Of a stretch of DNA of 64,000 bases, positions 31,930 to 42,205 are shown in pieces. Position 1 is the first letter of the stretch, and the number at the start of each line of letters is the position of its first letter. This DNA comes from Rapana venosa. Its lineage: Eukaryota; Mollusca; Gastropoda; Neogastropoda; Muricidae. The stretch covers positions 54,833,470-54,897,469 of the forward strand of contig CM054154.1 of the NCBI GenBank assembly GCA_028751875.1, read 5' to 3'. The notes beneath the pieces are model-generated. The model was not told where the DNA came from. It saw nothing but the letters and a program-made list of their open reading frames with translations, and ran no database searches. The translations under genes and the position numbers were made by a program.

Positions 31930-33460
31930 AAGAATTTAGGAAATGTTGCCAAAAGATTTGTGGCAGAAGCATTTTATTAATGTGTTGGAATCAGGAACAA
32001 ATACATCTAAAATGTTCAGCTACAATTACATTGATGAGGCTAACGCTGATCCAGATACCATGGATTTTTTAAATTCAGCATTAAAATGGAGAAATTCTAG
32101 ATTCAAATCCGTCATCTGAAGCCAAAGAAGGGCATTTGGTCCAGAGGACTAATCCCTGAAGTGTTCATTAATTCAGCTCACTTGAATTCTACAATATTAG
32201 AAAAACCTCTGCAATTACGTATTTTCTTCAGGAGGAATATCCAGATTCGTGGAACAGAGGCAATCATACAAACCCCTCAATAAAGTGGAAATCCTTATGA
32301 CCCCTGCAACTACCCGGGGAATATCTCTTAATTAGTTGCAGTATATATTTATACTTATATCATCCTTAATAAACAGGTTAGTACTGGATAGAGGACAAAG
32401 AAAATATAGATGAAGAACAGCGGGGGTTTAGACCAGATCAGATACATTGACCAGTTTTCACACTTGTTTGCTGTGATCAAAAAGCCATTGGCATCAATAA
32501 GAAGGGCTATGATGCTTTTATTGATTTAAAAAAAGCCGTTGACCTTTGTCTCATAGTACATTTGTGGCCAATAATGGAATAAAAATTGAAACTTTCCGGC
32601 AAAAATGCTGAGAGCGATGCAAAATATGTATAAAGTAGTGAAAAGCAAGTGTAGCTGTAATGGCGGTTTAGGTTTACAGATTTCTTTTTTTTGCCCCAGA
32701 AAGGTCGAAGCAAGGAGAAATTACAAGGCCCGTTTTTGTTTTCATGATAATAAATCTAATAATAAATAGGATGGAATTTATATAGCGCTGAATCTTGTAA
32801 AGCAACAAATCAAAGCGCTCAGATTTTATTTCATACCACTTTAAGTCACGGCAGATTTCTCTCCGTGAAATTCGGGCTGCTCTCCCCGGGGAGAGCGGGA
32901 GAACGCGTCGCCACTTAGCGCTGCGCCACCCTTTCACCCTTTTTTTTTTTTAAATGAACTATCTCTTGATGTGACGCAGGAAAGGCACAATAGTGTTCAG
33001 CTTATTCCAGATGTTGTTAGAAACTAGTTAATCATTTGGTTTGCAGACGATGTCTCATACTATCAAATTCAGTAAGAAGGGTTTACAACTCAGTTAAATC
33101 TGCTAAGTGAAAATGCAAAAAGAGGAAATTACAAGTTCAATTTAGGAAAAATCAAATATTATTTGTATTTAGAAATGGTGGCCGATCTTTTCAAAACGAG
33201 AGAAAAGGTACTCCAATGGAATGTGCAATGACCGTGGTCAATTAGTTACAGATATTAGGGTGTATGGGCTATCTACTGCTTGAGCTTTTCTCTTACTCAG
33301 GAACCAACAGCCAAAGCCAAGTAGGTATCGTTCAAAATATTTAAAACTTTGTGGAGGAAAAACTAGGCGATCGTATTACCCACGGTATCTTACTATGTTT
33401 GACACTCAAATTACAACCGATCATTCTATATGGGTCAGAAATTTCTGGGGAACCCTAGAT
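31930..33460 (+). pseudogene. LINE C reverse transcriptase remnant
   Basis: Barely readable: FINVLESGTNTSKM (31975), GLIPEVFINSAHL (32146), a PQ..GNP-DPCNYPGNIS stretch (32273-32330), and AMQNMYKVVKSKC (32610-32655), the R/KAMY..VKS/R motif of related LINEs. A catalytic box is not recognisable. The inserted SINE at 32752-32951 splits it. Confidence 0.6.
32752..32951 (-). mobile_element. SINE with tRNA-like head and L2-like 3' tail
   Basis: On the minus strand it begins GGGTGAAAGGGTGGCGCAGC, where TGGCGCAGCGCT resembles a pol III A box, and GCCCGAATTTCAC further on resembles a degenerate B box. The 3' part reads GAGCGCTTTGATTTGTTGC, CAAGATTCAGCGCTATATAA and ATTCCAT with an AT-rich end. That tail matches the end of the L2-like LINEs at 37891-37985 and 42137-42200. 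A T-run (32940-32951) flanks its 5' side. Confidence 0.78.
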
Positions 33461-33805
33461 ATATTCATTTAAAAGGCCCACATGTTTTTCAATAAAGATA
33501 TTGTCTAAATGTTGCGTCAAGAACCCCAAATAACATGATTTAATGGTGAATCAGGCAGACTACCTTTGACTATATATACAAAAAACCAATTGTCATCAGA
33601 TACTGGCTTCGCCTAACAGGAAGACAGAGGACAGGACTGCCAGGAAAGCCTACAAATGTTAGAAAATTTAGACAATACTATAAAAAAGTGCTGGGTTACA
33701 GATGTTCGTGGATTTACTCATTGAAGCATGGATTGGGTTATGTATTGGATTAAATGGTTGGGTGCTAAACACTAGTGGTTTCTAAAGCATTCAAAGAACG
33801 TTGGA

Positions 33806-34200
33806 TTGATTGCTGGAAACAGGACTGGCATAGCAGGATTCAGGAACACCACATATTCGGTGTACAGACAGTTTAAATTTGAGTACTCTTTAGAGCCTTA
33901 TTTCAAGTGTATAAAAAACAAAATACTAAGATATATCTATGTGAGAATCAGACTAGGAATTACATATATAAAAACTCATAAACTCCTTTATTCTAAAGAA
34001 CTATATGCAAATGTATGCTGCCCTCTGGGCAAAAACCACTGTGATGACGAATTTCATTTTTTATTCCACTGCCATGTTAGGAAGAGCTAAGATTACAGTA
34101 CTTTCCCCAAGAAATTAAACAAGATCCATATAGACAACAGTTGTCTATTCTGAATAATGAGAAATTACAGATTAGCATTGCCCGTTTTATTTATTTACGC
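33806..34200 (+). pseudogene. LINE C C-terminal Cys/His domain
   Basis: About 94 codons starting in a helical region and ending ANVCCPLGKNHCDDEFHFLFHCHV. The Cys/His spacing is like CPLC...DEVHFVLCCP at 50250-50310 in LINE A and CPCC...NEHHFIFKC at 53680-53730 in LINE B. Similar C-terminal fingers occur in several LINE clades. A continuation, ISIARFIYLRFK, follows in another frame near 34170. Confidence 0.75.
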
Positions 34201-34349
34201 TTCAAAGTGTGAGATTAGATGAGAAAGTAGTCTAAAGGATTTTTCATCAGTTGATTTTGTGTTGTCGGGCTGTGGCCCTATGTTCATGGCTTTGTTTTTG
34301 TTTTAGTTAAGTGATATTTATTGTACAGGTTATGTGAGCCTTGCAAACA

Positions 34350-34790
34350 TTAAGGGTGCGTACGTGTGCGCGCGCGTGCGTTCTTGCGTGTGTGTGTAAG
34401 TTGTGTGTGAGTAAAGTTGTAGTGTGCATGTATAGTGTGTGTGTGTGTGTGTGTGTGAAGTGAGTGTGTGGATGTGTGTGTGTTGTGTGTGAGTGTTGTG
34501 TGTGTGTGTGGTGTGGCGTATGTGTGCGTGTGCTGCAAGTGTAAATTTGCTTGTCAACATTGCATGAGAGGCGATCATGTGTATTGGGGACGCATTGGAA
34601 ATATGTTTCGTGCTTTCTTTGTGTGTACATGCATGGCCTGGCCGATGTGCTTGGTGTTGATGAGTGCCCGTGTGTTGGTAGCAACATACATAACGACTCG
34701 TGCAAGTGGTGTGTGTGTGTTGCACGTATGTGTGTGTAAGTCGAGCGTGTGTGCGTGCGTGCGTGCGTGCATGTGTGTGTGTTAACAATT
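34350..34790. repeat. GT-rich microsatellite block
   Basis: Three GT tracts (34357-34410, 34430-34530, 34705-34785) around a non-repetitive middle. Frames here on either strand are artefacts. Confidence 0.9.
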
Positions 34791-34814
34791 CACAAGTAGC
34801 TCTCTATAGTTTGA

Positions 34815-34855
34815 TTTTGTTTCTTGTTCAGCGATTTTGTTTCTTGTTCAGCTGT
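34815..34855. repeat. short direct repeat
   Basis: ATTTTGTTTCTTGTTCAGC occurs twice in immediate succession, probably replication slippage. Confidence 0.85.
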
Positions 34856-34973
34856 ACAGGAGGCGCATTTACTTGCCTTTTTTTTGCATGTATTTTCCAT
34901 GTCTGTTTCTGTTCATTGTGATATGAGCAAATTGTTTAAGTCAGTAAAGTGTTCGAGTTCGAGATCGAGAGTT

Positions 34974-35032
34974 CTCTCTCTCTCTCTGAATTGTGGCTTA
35001 TTGTGGCCTAAGGCCGATATGCACTTAATCAT

Positions 35033-35079
<47 letters not shown>

Positions 35080-35126
35080 TCTCTCTCTCTCTCTCTCTTC
35101 TCTATATTCTCCTCTCTCTCTCTCTC
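34974..35126. repeat. CT-rich microsatellite
   Basis: TC tracts (34974-34987, 35033-35126) split by GAATTGTGGCTTATTGTGGC and CTAAGGCCGATATGCACTTA. The latter block is similar to TGTGGCCTAAGGGAGATGTA at 60436-60455, which also precedes a TC tract. Confidence 0.9.
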
Positions 35127-35568
35127 AGTACAGCATAAGTTTCCAATTAGTTTAACATTTGTTGACTAAACTAAAGTAAAATTGTATTAATATGTAAACT
35201 CCAGCATTTTGTGACACACTAAAGAACATCTCAGGCAAGAATATTTATTGAAAATCCACATTACAATTTCATTGGGATTGGTCTAATATAAGCATTCTAG
35301 AATGCTCATTTTTATTATTTTATTATTGCTTATGGTGTCCTGTTGTTCATCTTTGCTATTTACTTTGTGTTCAGATTTGAAATCTGAGTTCATTGTCGTT
35401 TATAGAGAGATCTGTTGGGTTTGTTTGTTTTTTGGTGGTCATTACGTTAAATGCTCTTGTGATTTGTTTGTAATTATTTGTATTTACCAAAAGAAAGTGT
35501 GTTTAATTCCCCTTGTCAATATGCCACATTGGGCAATGAAATAAATGGGTTCATAAAGCGTATATGCG
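35127..35568. other. unassigned AT-rich spacer
   Basis: No coding or repeat motif recognised between two TC tracts. Confidence 0.5.
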
Positions 35569-35647
<79 letters not shown>

Positions 35648-35660
35648 TCTCTCTCTCTCC
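35569..35660. repeat. (TC)n microsatellite
   Basis: About 45 TC units with three short TTC interruptions. Confidence 0.96.
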
Positions 35661-35867
35661 TTGTATAGTTATTGTGTATTCTAATGAAGGACATATTCTT
35701 ACTTTTCTATTTTCAATATTATTGTGGGTTTGTTGGACTGTTCTGGGAGCATCCAGGGTGAATGTCCTCTATTTCAATATATTATTATTACGGTGTAAAA
35801 AACTTGTGTACTATTCTACAATTTTGGAGGTGTTCAATTTTATGATCGATAAGTTTGGGTTTTCTTA

Positions 35868-35940
35868 TCTCTCTCTCTCTCTCTCTTCTCTTCCTTATCT
35901 TCTCTCTCTCTCTCTCTCGCTCTCTCTCTCTCTCTTCTCT
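35868..35940. repeat. (TC)n microsatellite
   Basis: TC units with interruptions, directly followed by a T/G-rich module. Confidence 0.95.
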
Positions 35941-36390
35941 TGTTGTTATAGCTGTAGTTGTTGTTTTTGGGGTTGTTTAGGCGGTTGTTTGTTTTTGTTG
36001 TTGTTGTGTTTGGTTGGTTTTTGTTGTTGATTTTTTTGGGCTTTTGTTTGTTTTTTGTTTTTGGTGTATGTGTGTGTGGGTAGGCAGGGGGGGGGGGGGG
36101 GGGGGGGGAGTTAGGCGGTGTTGGTTTTTGTTTTTTTTTTTCTCTTGTTTGTTTTGTTGTTGTTTTTTCTTGTTTTTGTTTGTTTGTTTGGGGGGGGGGG
36201 GGGGGTGTTGTTGGTGGGTTTGGGGTTTTTTTTTGGTTGGGGGTTGTTCTGGGTTTATTTTGTTTTTTGTCTGTTGGGGTTTTTTGTTGTGCTTCTGTTG
36301 TTTGTTTTTGTTCGTGTTTTTTTAAGGTTTTTTTCCTTTGCTTTTCTACTGTTTGGAAAGTATGAGTATTGAGGTTCATATATTCAATTT
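35941..36390. repeat. T/G-rich low-complexity module with G-runs
   Basis: TTGTTG and TTTTTGG units with two long G-runs (36087-36109 and 36190-36206). Plus-strand frames read Phe/Val/Cys/Gly and minus-strand frames Pro/Lys/Thr/Gln; neither is a plausible protein. Confidence 0.88.
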
Positions 36391-36460
36391 GTGACCCTAC
36401 GGGCGGGGATGGATGTTAAAAAAGACAGAGTACTTATTCATTTATCCTGGTAAAAAGATT
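36391..36460 (+). mobile_element. recurrent 3' tail, copy in the CT/GT region
   Basis: TGACCCTACGGGCGGGGATG, GATGTTAAAAAAGACAGAGT, ACTTATTCATTTATCCTGG. Same layout as 37505-37582, 45800-45865 and the SINE tail at 14096-14150. Confidence 0.65.
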
Positions 36461-36935
36461 GGTCTCCTCTTACTTAACATGTGTAGAGATTCTTTTTATG
36501 TACTTTTTGGGGGTTTTCCTCCCTCTTTATTGTGTGAGTGTATGGGTATTGCACTTACTTTATCATCATGATTTCAATCTGGTATGAGTATAAATCAAAA
36601 GTGTTGATGTTGATTCGTGTGCTTTGCTGAGGTATTGTATATTTAGCCATTATCCCTAAAACACACACACACACACATACTCACACACGCACTTACACAC
36701 ATTCTCTCTCTCAATGACTGTATAGGTTTAGATTTCTTCCTTTGTTTTGTTTCTTGTTTTTATTGTCGTGAATGTAGGGTATTGGGTTTTATTTCATTAT
36801 CATTAAATATATTTTGAAACGGTATAATCAAAAATGATGTGGAGGTGTTGTGTACTGTTTGGGGATTTATATATTGGTATTATCTCTGAAATACACACAA
36901 ACATTCTCTGTTTCTCTGAATTCTGTCTTCGTCTC

Positions 36936-36955
36936 TCTCTATCTATCTCTTCTCT

Positions 36956-36991
<36 letters not shown>

Positions 36992-37011
36992 CTCTTCTCT
37001 CTCACCTTTTT
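36936..37011. repeat. (TC)n microsatellite
   Basis: TC/TATC tract. The flank after it (37015-37110) is similar to the flank after the TC tract at 35569-35660, for example TTATAGTTATTG and ATTTTCAAT. Confidence 0.95.
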
Positions 37012-37194
37012 ATCGTTTTGCTTATAGTTATTGAATATCCTGAGATGGATTTCATATTTATATTTTCAATTATGTACTGGGCTTTGTCTGCTGTACTTAG
37101 TTTAACTTTTATGAGTGCCCTGTTTCAATTTCTTATTTATATGTATCACGTATATGTACCATTTGACAGTTGTGTAGCTGTTTATCTTTATGAC

Positions 37195-37480
37195 TTATTA
37201 AGTTTGGTTGTTATTTTTCTTGGTTTTGTTGTTGTTCTTATTGTTTGTCTTTTCTCTTTTTTCTTTTTTTTTCTTTTGTGGTTTGGTTTTCTATTCATTC
37301 TTACTGTTGGTTTGTTTGGATTTGGTTGGTGTTTTTTTTTGGGGGGGTGGGGTGGTGGTGGATGGGGAGTTTTTTAGGGTTTTCCTCTCTAATTGTTTGG
37401 TTTGGGGGTGTTTTTTTGTTGGGGGGGGGGCTGTTTTTGAAAAGGGTTATTTCCCCTTGTTTCTACTGTGAGAATGTATA
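37195..37480. repeat. T/G-rich module with G-runs
   Basis: Same type as 35941-36390, with G-runs near 37340 and 37422. Not coding. Confidence 0.85.
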
Positions 37481-37504
37481 AGTGTTGGGTTATTATTAAG
37501 ATGT

Positions 37505-37582
37505 ATCCCTACGGGCTGGGACTGGATGTAAAAAAGCACATGAGTGCTTATTCATGATCCTCGAAATAAAAGAATTTGTCAT
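37505..37582 (+). mobile_element. recurrent 3' tail, well preserved
   Basis: TATCCCTACGGGCTGGGACT, GGATGTAAAAAAGCACATGA, GTGCTTATTCATGATCCTCG then AAATAAAAGAATTTG and two TCATTG units. Nearly identical in layout to the SINE tail at 14096-14150. Confidence 0.75.
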
Positions 37583-37599
37583 TGTCATTGTCTCCTCGC

Positions 37600-37985
37600 C
37601 AGAAACCTAGTTATGACACTTTTATAAATCCAGCCTCAAGACATATTTATTTCAACCTAAGATTTACCCCCTCCTGTTTCATATCAGAACTATCCCACCT
37701 TCACTAACCCATATCCTATCACCCTGCTAATAGTATAGACCTGTAGGAGTGCGTGTGTGTGCTTTGAAAATACATTTGACTATTGAAATTTTATTTCATA
37801 GATTTTGTCTGCAGCGCACCATGTTTGTAATATCTGTTTGTTTAAACTATTGATTATTTATCATTGATTTCATGACTGTGTAAGATTAGGTTGAATGCAT
37901 GCGCTTTGATTTGTCTTTGCAAGATATAGCGCTATATAAGTTCCATTTATTATTGTTATTATTATTATTATTATTACAACAAGAA
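37600..37985 (+). mobile_element. L2-like LINE 3' end
   Basis: Parallels 41860-42200: CCTCAAGACATATTTATTTC (GCCTCAAGACATATTTGTTT in the other), TATCACCCTGC, a short GTGTGTGTG, CATGACTGTGTAAGATTAGG, GCGCTTTGATTTGTC, GATATAGCGCTATATAAGTT and a CATTTATTATT end. Only the last ~15 codons and the untranslated tail remain. Confidence 0.85.
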
Positions 37986-38499
37986 TGTAATGAAGAACAT
38001 CATTCATTCAATGACCTCTTCAGATCAAGAAAGTTGGGTTTACAACTATATTTCTCTAAACACAACTACTACTCTAAAATATTAAAGTTACAGATCACCA
38101 ATTTTGCTATGGGTAGAATTAAAATGCAACATATTTTGTTACTTTTGTCGAATTATTTTTGTCCAGTCCTCAAAACACAATCATCAACAATCAATCTCAG
38201 GTTCGAGACCAAAAGATTAACAAAATGATGAAACCAATGAAAAAGCTCAAAAACCGATGTCCCTTATAATAAAAAGGAACAGAAAATCAATAACCTGTTT
38301 GATCTTCTCATGAATTTAAACACTATCACAGGTCAGGGGTGCAAATCACCACAAGACTATATATAGAATTGTGCGGTCAGAACAGTTTTCTTTGATATAA
38401 TTTGACTTTCGACATATTTCAATGTATAATCTTTTTTCGTTTTATATGTATTTTCAAAATTTCATTGACTCTTTGATCTGTGTTTACCGGATCGCGTAG
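37986..38499. other. unassigned sequence before the long L2-like LINE
   Basis: AT-rich, no coding motif recognised. Confidence 0.45.
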
Positions 38500-38505
38500 G
38501 TCTTT

Positions 38506-39042
38506 GTGACCCTTTGTACTGTGGCCCTGCTGAAAGATGCACATTTGCACCTGATTCACGACTCAAAACCGCCCCCACCACCACTGCCCAGCATTTGTCA
38601 CTACTCGGCAATGACACTAACTGTTACAGACTTGACAGCTCTTTTCTCATGTGGGTCTCACCACATGCACAATGGACTGAAACAACATATTGAGAAACCT
38701 CGGAATACACCGCCGGAAAACCAGAGGAACACGTGCAGACATACGTCATCCCCTGCTGGTGCTTCCCCCACATCTGCCTCCCTCCTCACTTCTGACGTCA
38801 CTACCACAACAACTGTCACCAGCCACAACACTGCTTCAATTTCTTGTCCTCCAGATGTTTCATCCTTTGTCTGTGATTCTAATGGTTCTGTCCATGATGT
38901 GTGTAAGGATTTTCAGGATACTATAAATCCCCTGACTGACCCTGTTCTTTTACCATCTTCCATTTCTGACTCGCCATCCAAACCCTGGTCTACTCTTCCA
39001 CTGCACACATCTCTACCATCACCCTCAGCCTCCATCCTCTGA
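38506..39042 (+). pseudogene. Ser/Thr/Pro-rich N-terminal ORF of the L2-like LINE
   Basis: 178 codons beginning MTLCTVALLKDAHLHL, rich in Ser, Thr and Pro, with no zinc finger or coiled coil. It lies directly before the endonuclease, so it is either the N-terminal part of the L2-like ORF or a separate ORF1. No function can be read from it, and no host gene is suggested. Confidence 0.5.
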
Positions 39043-39129
39043 TAGTCATAGTCCATCACCACTGTCTTCTTCAACCTCTTTTGCCTCCCTCAAACCTTCT
39101 CCACATGTGTCTTCTCAACTGTCTGTCCT

Positions 39130-39790
39130 GATGGCAAAGCCGACTTAATTTCTGACTTAATTTCTGAACACAACATAGATCTAACCTCTCTTACAGAAAC
39201 TTGGCTAAAACCACTTGGTCACGAACCGAAGATAAAACAGCTGACTCCATCTGGCTACAAAACTCTTTCTTTCCCCCGACTCTCCCATGGAGGTGGCATT
39301 GCCATCATCTACAAAGACACTCTGCATCCAGCTCTTTCTATCTGACACTCCCTTCCTTTTTCACCCGAATTTTTCAAAGTTTGTGAATTCAACCTCACAC
39401 TCACCTCACCTGGCCACTCTGTTACTTTCACCTCCCAACCCTAGAAACAATTTGAGGTCTTCAGTTTTCCACCAAGAGTTTCAATCACTCTTTGACCATT
39501 TCAGCCTCTCTCCCAAGAAACTTATCATTCTTGGTGACTTCAACTTCCACTTTGACAACCAGTCCTCTCCTGATGGTAAGCGTCTTTCTCTTTCTTTGTC
39601 TAACCACTCTCTTTCCCAGCTGGTAAACGAACCAACACACAGATCTGGTCACTTTTTAAAGACTGGCTTATCAACGATGTTTCACAAGGTCTAGTCACAT
39701 CTCAGTCTGTATCTGTCACTGACGAACTGCTCTCCGATCATTATACCATTCTTTTCTCCCTAAACATCGCAAAACCTATCAGAAAGAAGA
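39130..39790 (+). pseudogene. L2-like AP endonuclease
   Basis: Across two to three frames: ADLISDLISEHNIDLTSL (39139-39190), TETWLKPLGHE (catalytic Glu box, with a frame change inside), LTPSGYKTLSFPRLSHGGG then IAIIYKDTLHP (39241-39325), LIILGDFNFHFDNQ (39520-39560; GDFN box intact), LVNEPTHRSGH (39620-39650), and LLSDHYTILFSL (39727-39765; SDH box). All catalytic boxes remain visible. Confidence 0.83.
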
Positions 39791-40280
39791 AACGTATTAC
39801 CCGTTGCAACCTCGAGGCCATAGATATTCAAACTTTTCTTTCCTACGCTGCTGAACGTCTATCACAAATCCCTGACCATACTGACCCTTCTAAACACTAC
39901 AGTACCGTCCTCAGCCAACTCCTTGATGACCATGCACCTCCCACTGACCATCTCCTTCCTGATAGGCCCTGTGCCCCATGGTACACCCATGGCATCCTGG
40001 TCACAAAATGCAAATGCCGACAACTAGAACAGCAATGGCGAAAAACAAAAACTGAAATAAACAAATCAACAAAGTCAAAACCTTAATCCATTCAGCAAAA
40101 ACAAAGTATTACTCTTCTCAAGTTCTTGATGCCACATCTATAAAATTTCTCTTTTCACTCACATCCACTCTGCTTGGATCTGCGAAGGCTAGCCCTCTGC
40201 CTTCTATCTACAAGCACTCTGAACTTTCTTCTATATTTTCTGCATTCTTTTCTGAAAAAATCATAACATTCGCTTTTAGC

Positions 40281-41340
40281 TTGGATCAGGGCTCCTTTCC
40301 AGCCTTAATTTGTGATCCTCAGTTTTCTGGCACTCCTCTCCTGTCCTTTCATACAGCAAGTGAGAAAGAAATCGAGACAATTCTGAATGGAATGACTATA
40401 AAATCATGCAATCTCTACCCCATACCTGCTTCTTATTTCGCACAGTGCCTTTCCACAACTACCCCCTATCACGAAAATAGTAAACGCTTTTCTTTTTTCT
40501 GGGAAAAGTTCCTTCAGCTCTCAAAAAATGCTTTAGTCACAACCCCTACTCAAAAAGCATGAACCTTGACCCTAACATTCTGAAGAATTAAAAGACCTGT
40601 TTTCCAACTTACCTTTTATCTCTAAAGTCCTTGAAAGAGTGTTTTTGAAACAGTCAACAACCACCTTCTCTCCAACAGTCTTCTTCCTGCGATTCAGTCT
40701 GCCTATCGCGCCAACCACATTCCTGAAACCACCCTGGTTCACACCTTAAACATGCTTCTACTTGCTTCTGACAGGGAAAATCTCCCTTCTCACTCTACTC
40801 GACTTATCTGCAGCCTTCGGCACTATTGGTCACTCTATCCTTCTCTCCCGTCTTCAAGAAACGTTTGGTGTTACTGGTACAGCCCTCACCTGGTTTAGCT
40901 CTTACTTGACTGACCGATTCCAGACAGTCACAGTAGACAAGATTCAGTCAGTACCTGCCAGACTGGAATGTGGAGTTCCGCAGAGATCAGTTCTGGGCCC
41001 TGTTCTTTTCACTCTCTACACTGCTCCACTGTCACATATAATTAACCGTCATCAGATCAACCATCACTTTTATGCAGATCACTCTCAGATTCTAAACAGT
41101 GACACTCCTAAAAATCTGCCTTCTCTCTTGATAAATATGGCTGACTGCTTTCAAGATATCCAAAACTGGATGATAGAGAACAAGTTACAACTAAACGCTG
41201 ATAAAACTGAAGCCATGCTTGTAGGGACCAAAAACAAACTCTTCCATTACAACAGCTTCTATAAAATTCAGCAATGCATCAGTCCCTCTATCCACTGCTG
41301 TAAAGTATCTAGGGGTCATTAATGACAACACACTCTCAAT
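40281..41340 (+). pseudogene. L2-like reverse transcriptase with YADH box
   Basis: EIETILNGMTIKSCNLYPIP (about 40365-40430) opens the RT. The frame at 40762-41322 contains LLTLLDLSAAFGTIGHSIL (D of palm A kept; AAFDTIDH is usual), LTWFSSYLTDRFQTV, ECGVPQRSVLGPVLFTLY (usual GVPQGSVLGP) and HHFYADHSQILNSD. The catalytic box reads YADH where active enzymes have F/YADD, so polymerase activity is not expected. KLQLNADKTEAMLVGT follows. The substitutions resemble random decay. Confidence 0.87.
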
Positions 41341-41394
41341 GAAAAAAATTCCTCATCCAGACCTGCCAGTCGTGCTACTATCAATTACCGCGTA

Positions 41395-41910
41395 TTAGTG
41401 CAATTCGAAAGTACCTGTCCACAGACGCAACATCAAAACTCATGGCATCTCTCATTCTTTCACGTCTTGACTATTGCAATTCTCTTTTGTCTGGTCTGCC
41501 AGCATCATCTATCCACTCCTTTCAATGCATTAAAAACTCTGCAGCTCGACTAGTCCTCAGAAAGAAAAAAATCTGAGCACATTACCCCTCTCTTGCGATC
41601 TCTCCACTGGCTGCCTGTGCCACAAAGAATAAACTATAAGATCAGTACTCTCTGTTACAAATATCTCCATAAAACAGCACCCTCCTACCTCTGTGAATGC
41701 CTCCGCCTGTACACCCCTTCTCGTTCCCTTTGCTCTGCTGCAGATTCCTTGTGTTTGCAAACACCTAGATTCAGCCAGTCCAGTGTTGGCCATTGCTCTT
41801 TCTCTGTTTGTGGTCCATCGATTTGGAATGGCCTCCCTATCTCTCTTCGCCAAAGATCTTCTTGTGACACTTTAAAATCTGGCCTCAAGACATATTTGTT
41901 TCAAATGTAA
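41395..41910 (+). pseudogene. L2-like LINE C-terminal domain
   Basis: The frame at 41593-41910 gives LHWLPVPQRINYKISTLCYK, YLHKTAPSYLCECLRLYTPS, GHCSFSVCGPSIWNGLPISL and TLKSGLKTYLFQM, the conserved C-terminus of L2/CR1 ORF2 (HWLP..RI.YK, PS.WN.LP, LKT.LF). The upstream part (41395-41590) is in another frame: SRLDYCNSLLSGLP. Stop at 41908. Confidence 0.88.
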
Positions 41911-41992
41911 GAATTTCCTTTCCTGTTTCACTTCATAGCTATCCCTACTTTTCAACAGCCAAAAATTCCATCACCCTGCCAAAGTGTATAAC

Positions 41993-41993
41993 G

Positions 41994-42078
<85 letters not shown>
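41993..42078. repeat. (GT)n microsatellite
   Basis: About 43 GT units in the L2-like 3' leader. A shorter GT tract lies at the same point of the copy at 37600-37985. Confidence 0.97.
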
Positions 42079-42081
<3 letters not shown>

Positions 42082-42205
42082 GACTTGTTAGAACTATTAC
42101 TTGCTATTGGTTGCATGACTGTGTAAAAATGTGTTGAGTGCAAGCGCTTTGATTAGTCTGTGCAAGGTACAGTGCTATATAAATTTCATTTATTATTATT
42201 TTTTA

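Larger units (their letters stand above)
30845..34310 (+). mobile_element. LINE 'C', strongly decayed
   Basis: A plus-strand LINE related to A (45970-50620) and B (50650-57600). It has an endonuclease fragment at 30914-31216, a decayed RT at 31930-33460, and a C-terminal Cys/His motif at 33806-34090. A SINE interrupts it at 32752-32951. It begins where LINE Q breaks off and ends in a leader with GTGGCCCTATGTTCATGGC near 34272. Confidence 0.78.
38500..42205 (+). mobile_element. long L2-like LINE
   Basis: The most complete L2-like element here: a Ser/Thr/Pro-rich frame (38506-39042), endonuclease (39130-39790), RT (40280-41330), C-terminal domain (41395-41910), a GT microsatellite in the 3' leader (41993-42078), and an end with GCGCTTTGATTAGTC and CAGTGCTATATAAATTTC then TTATTATTATT. 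Several frameshifts and a changed catalytic box indicate an inactive copy. Confidence 0.87.

Noticed and set aside
35840..36379. 179-codon Lys/Pro/Thr/Gln-rich minus-strand frame
   Set aside because: Complement of T/G-rich low-complexity DNA with G-runs; composition alone explains it.
37208..37481. Phe/Leu/Val-rich frames that look like membrane proteins
   Set aside because: T/G-rich simple sequence; no start context or conserved motif.
38506..39042. 178-codon frame as a possible host gene
   Set aside because: It abuts the L2-like endonuclease, has no intron or domain, and is more simply the N-terminal region of that LINE.
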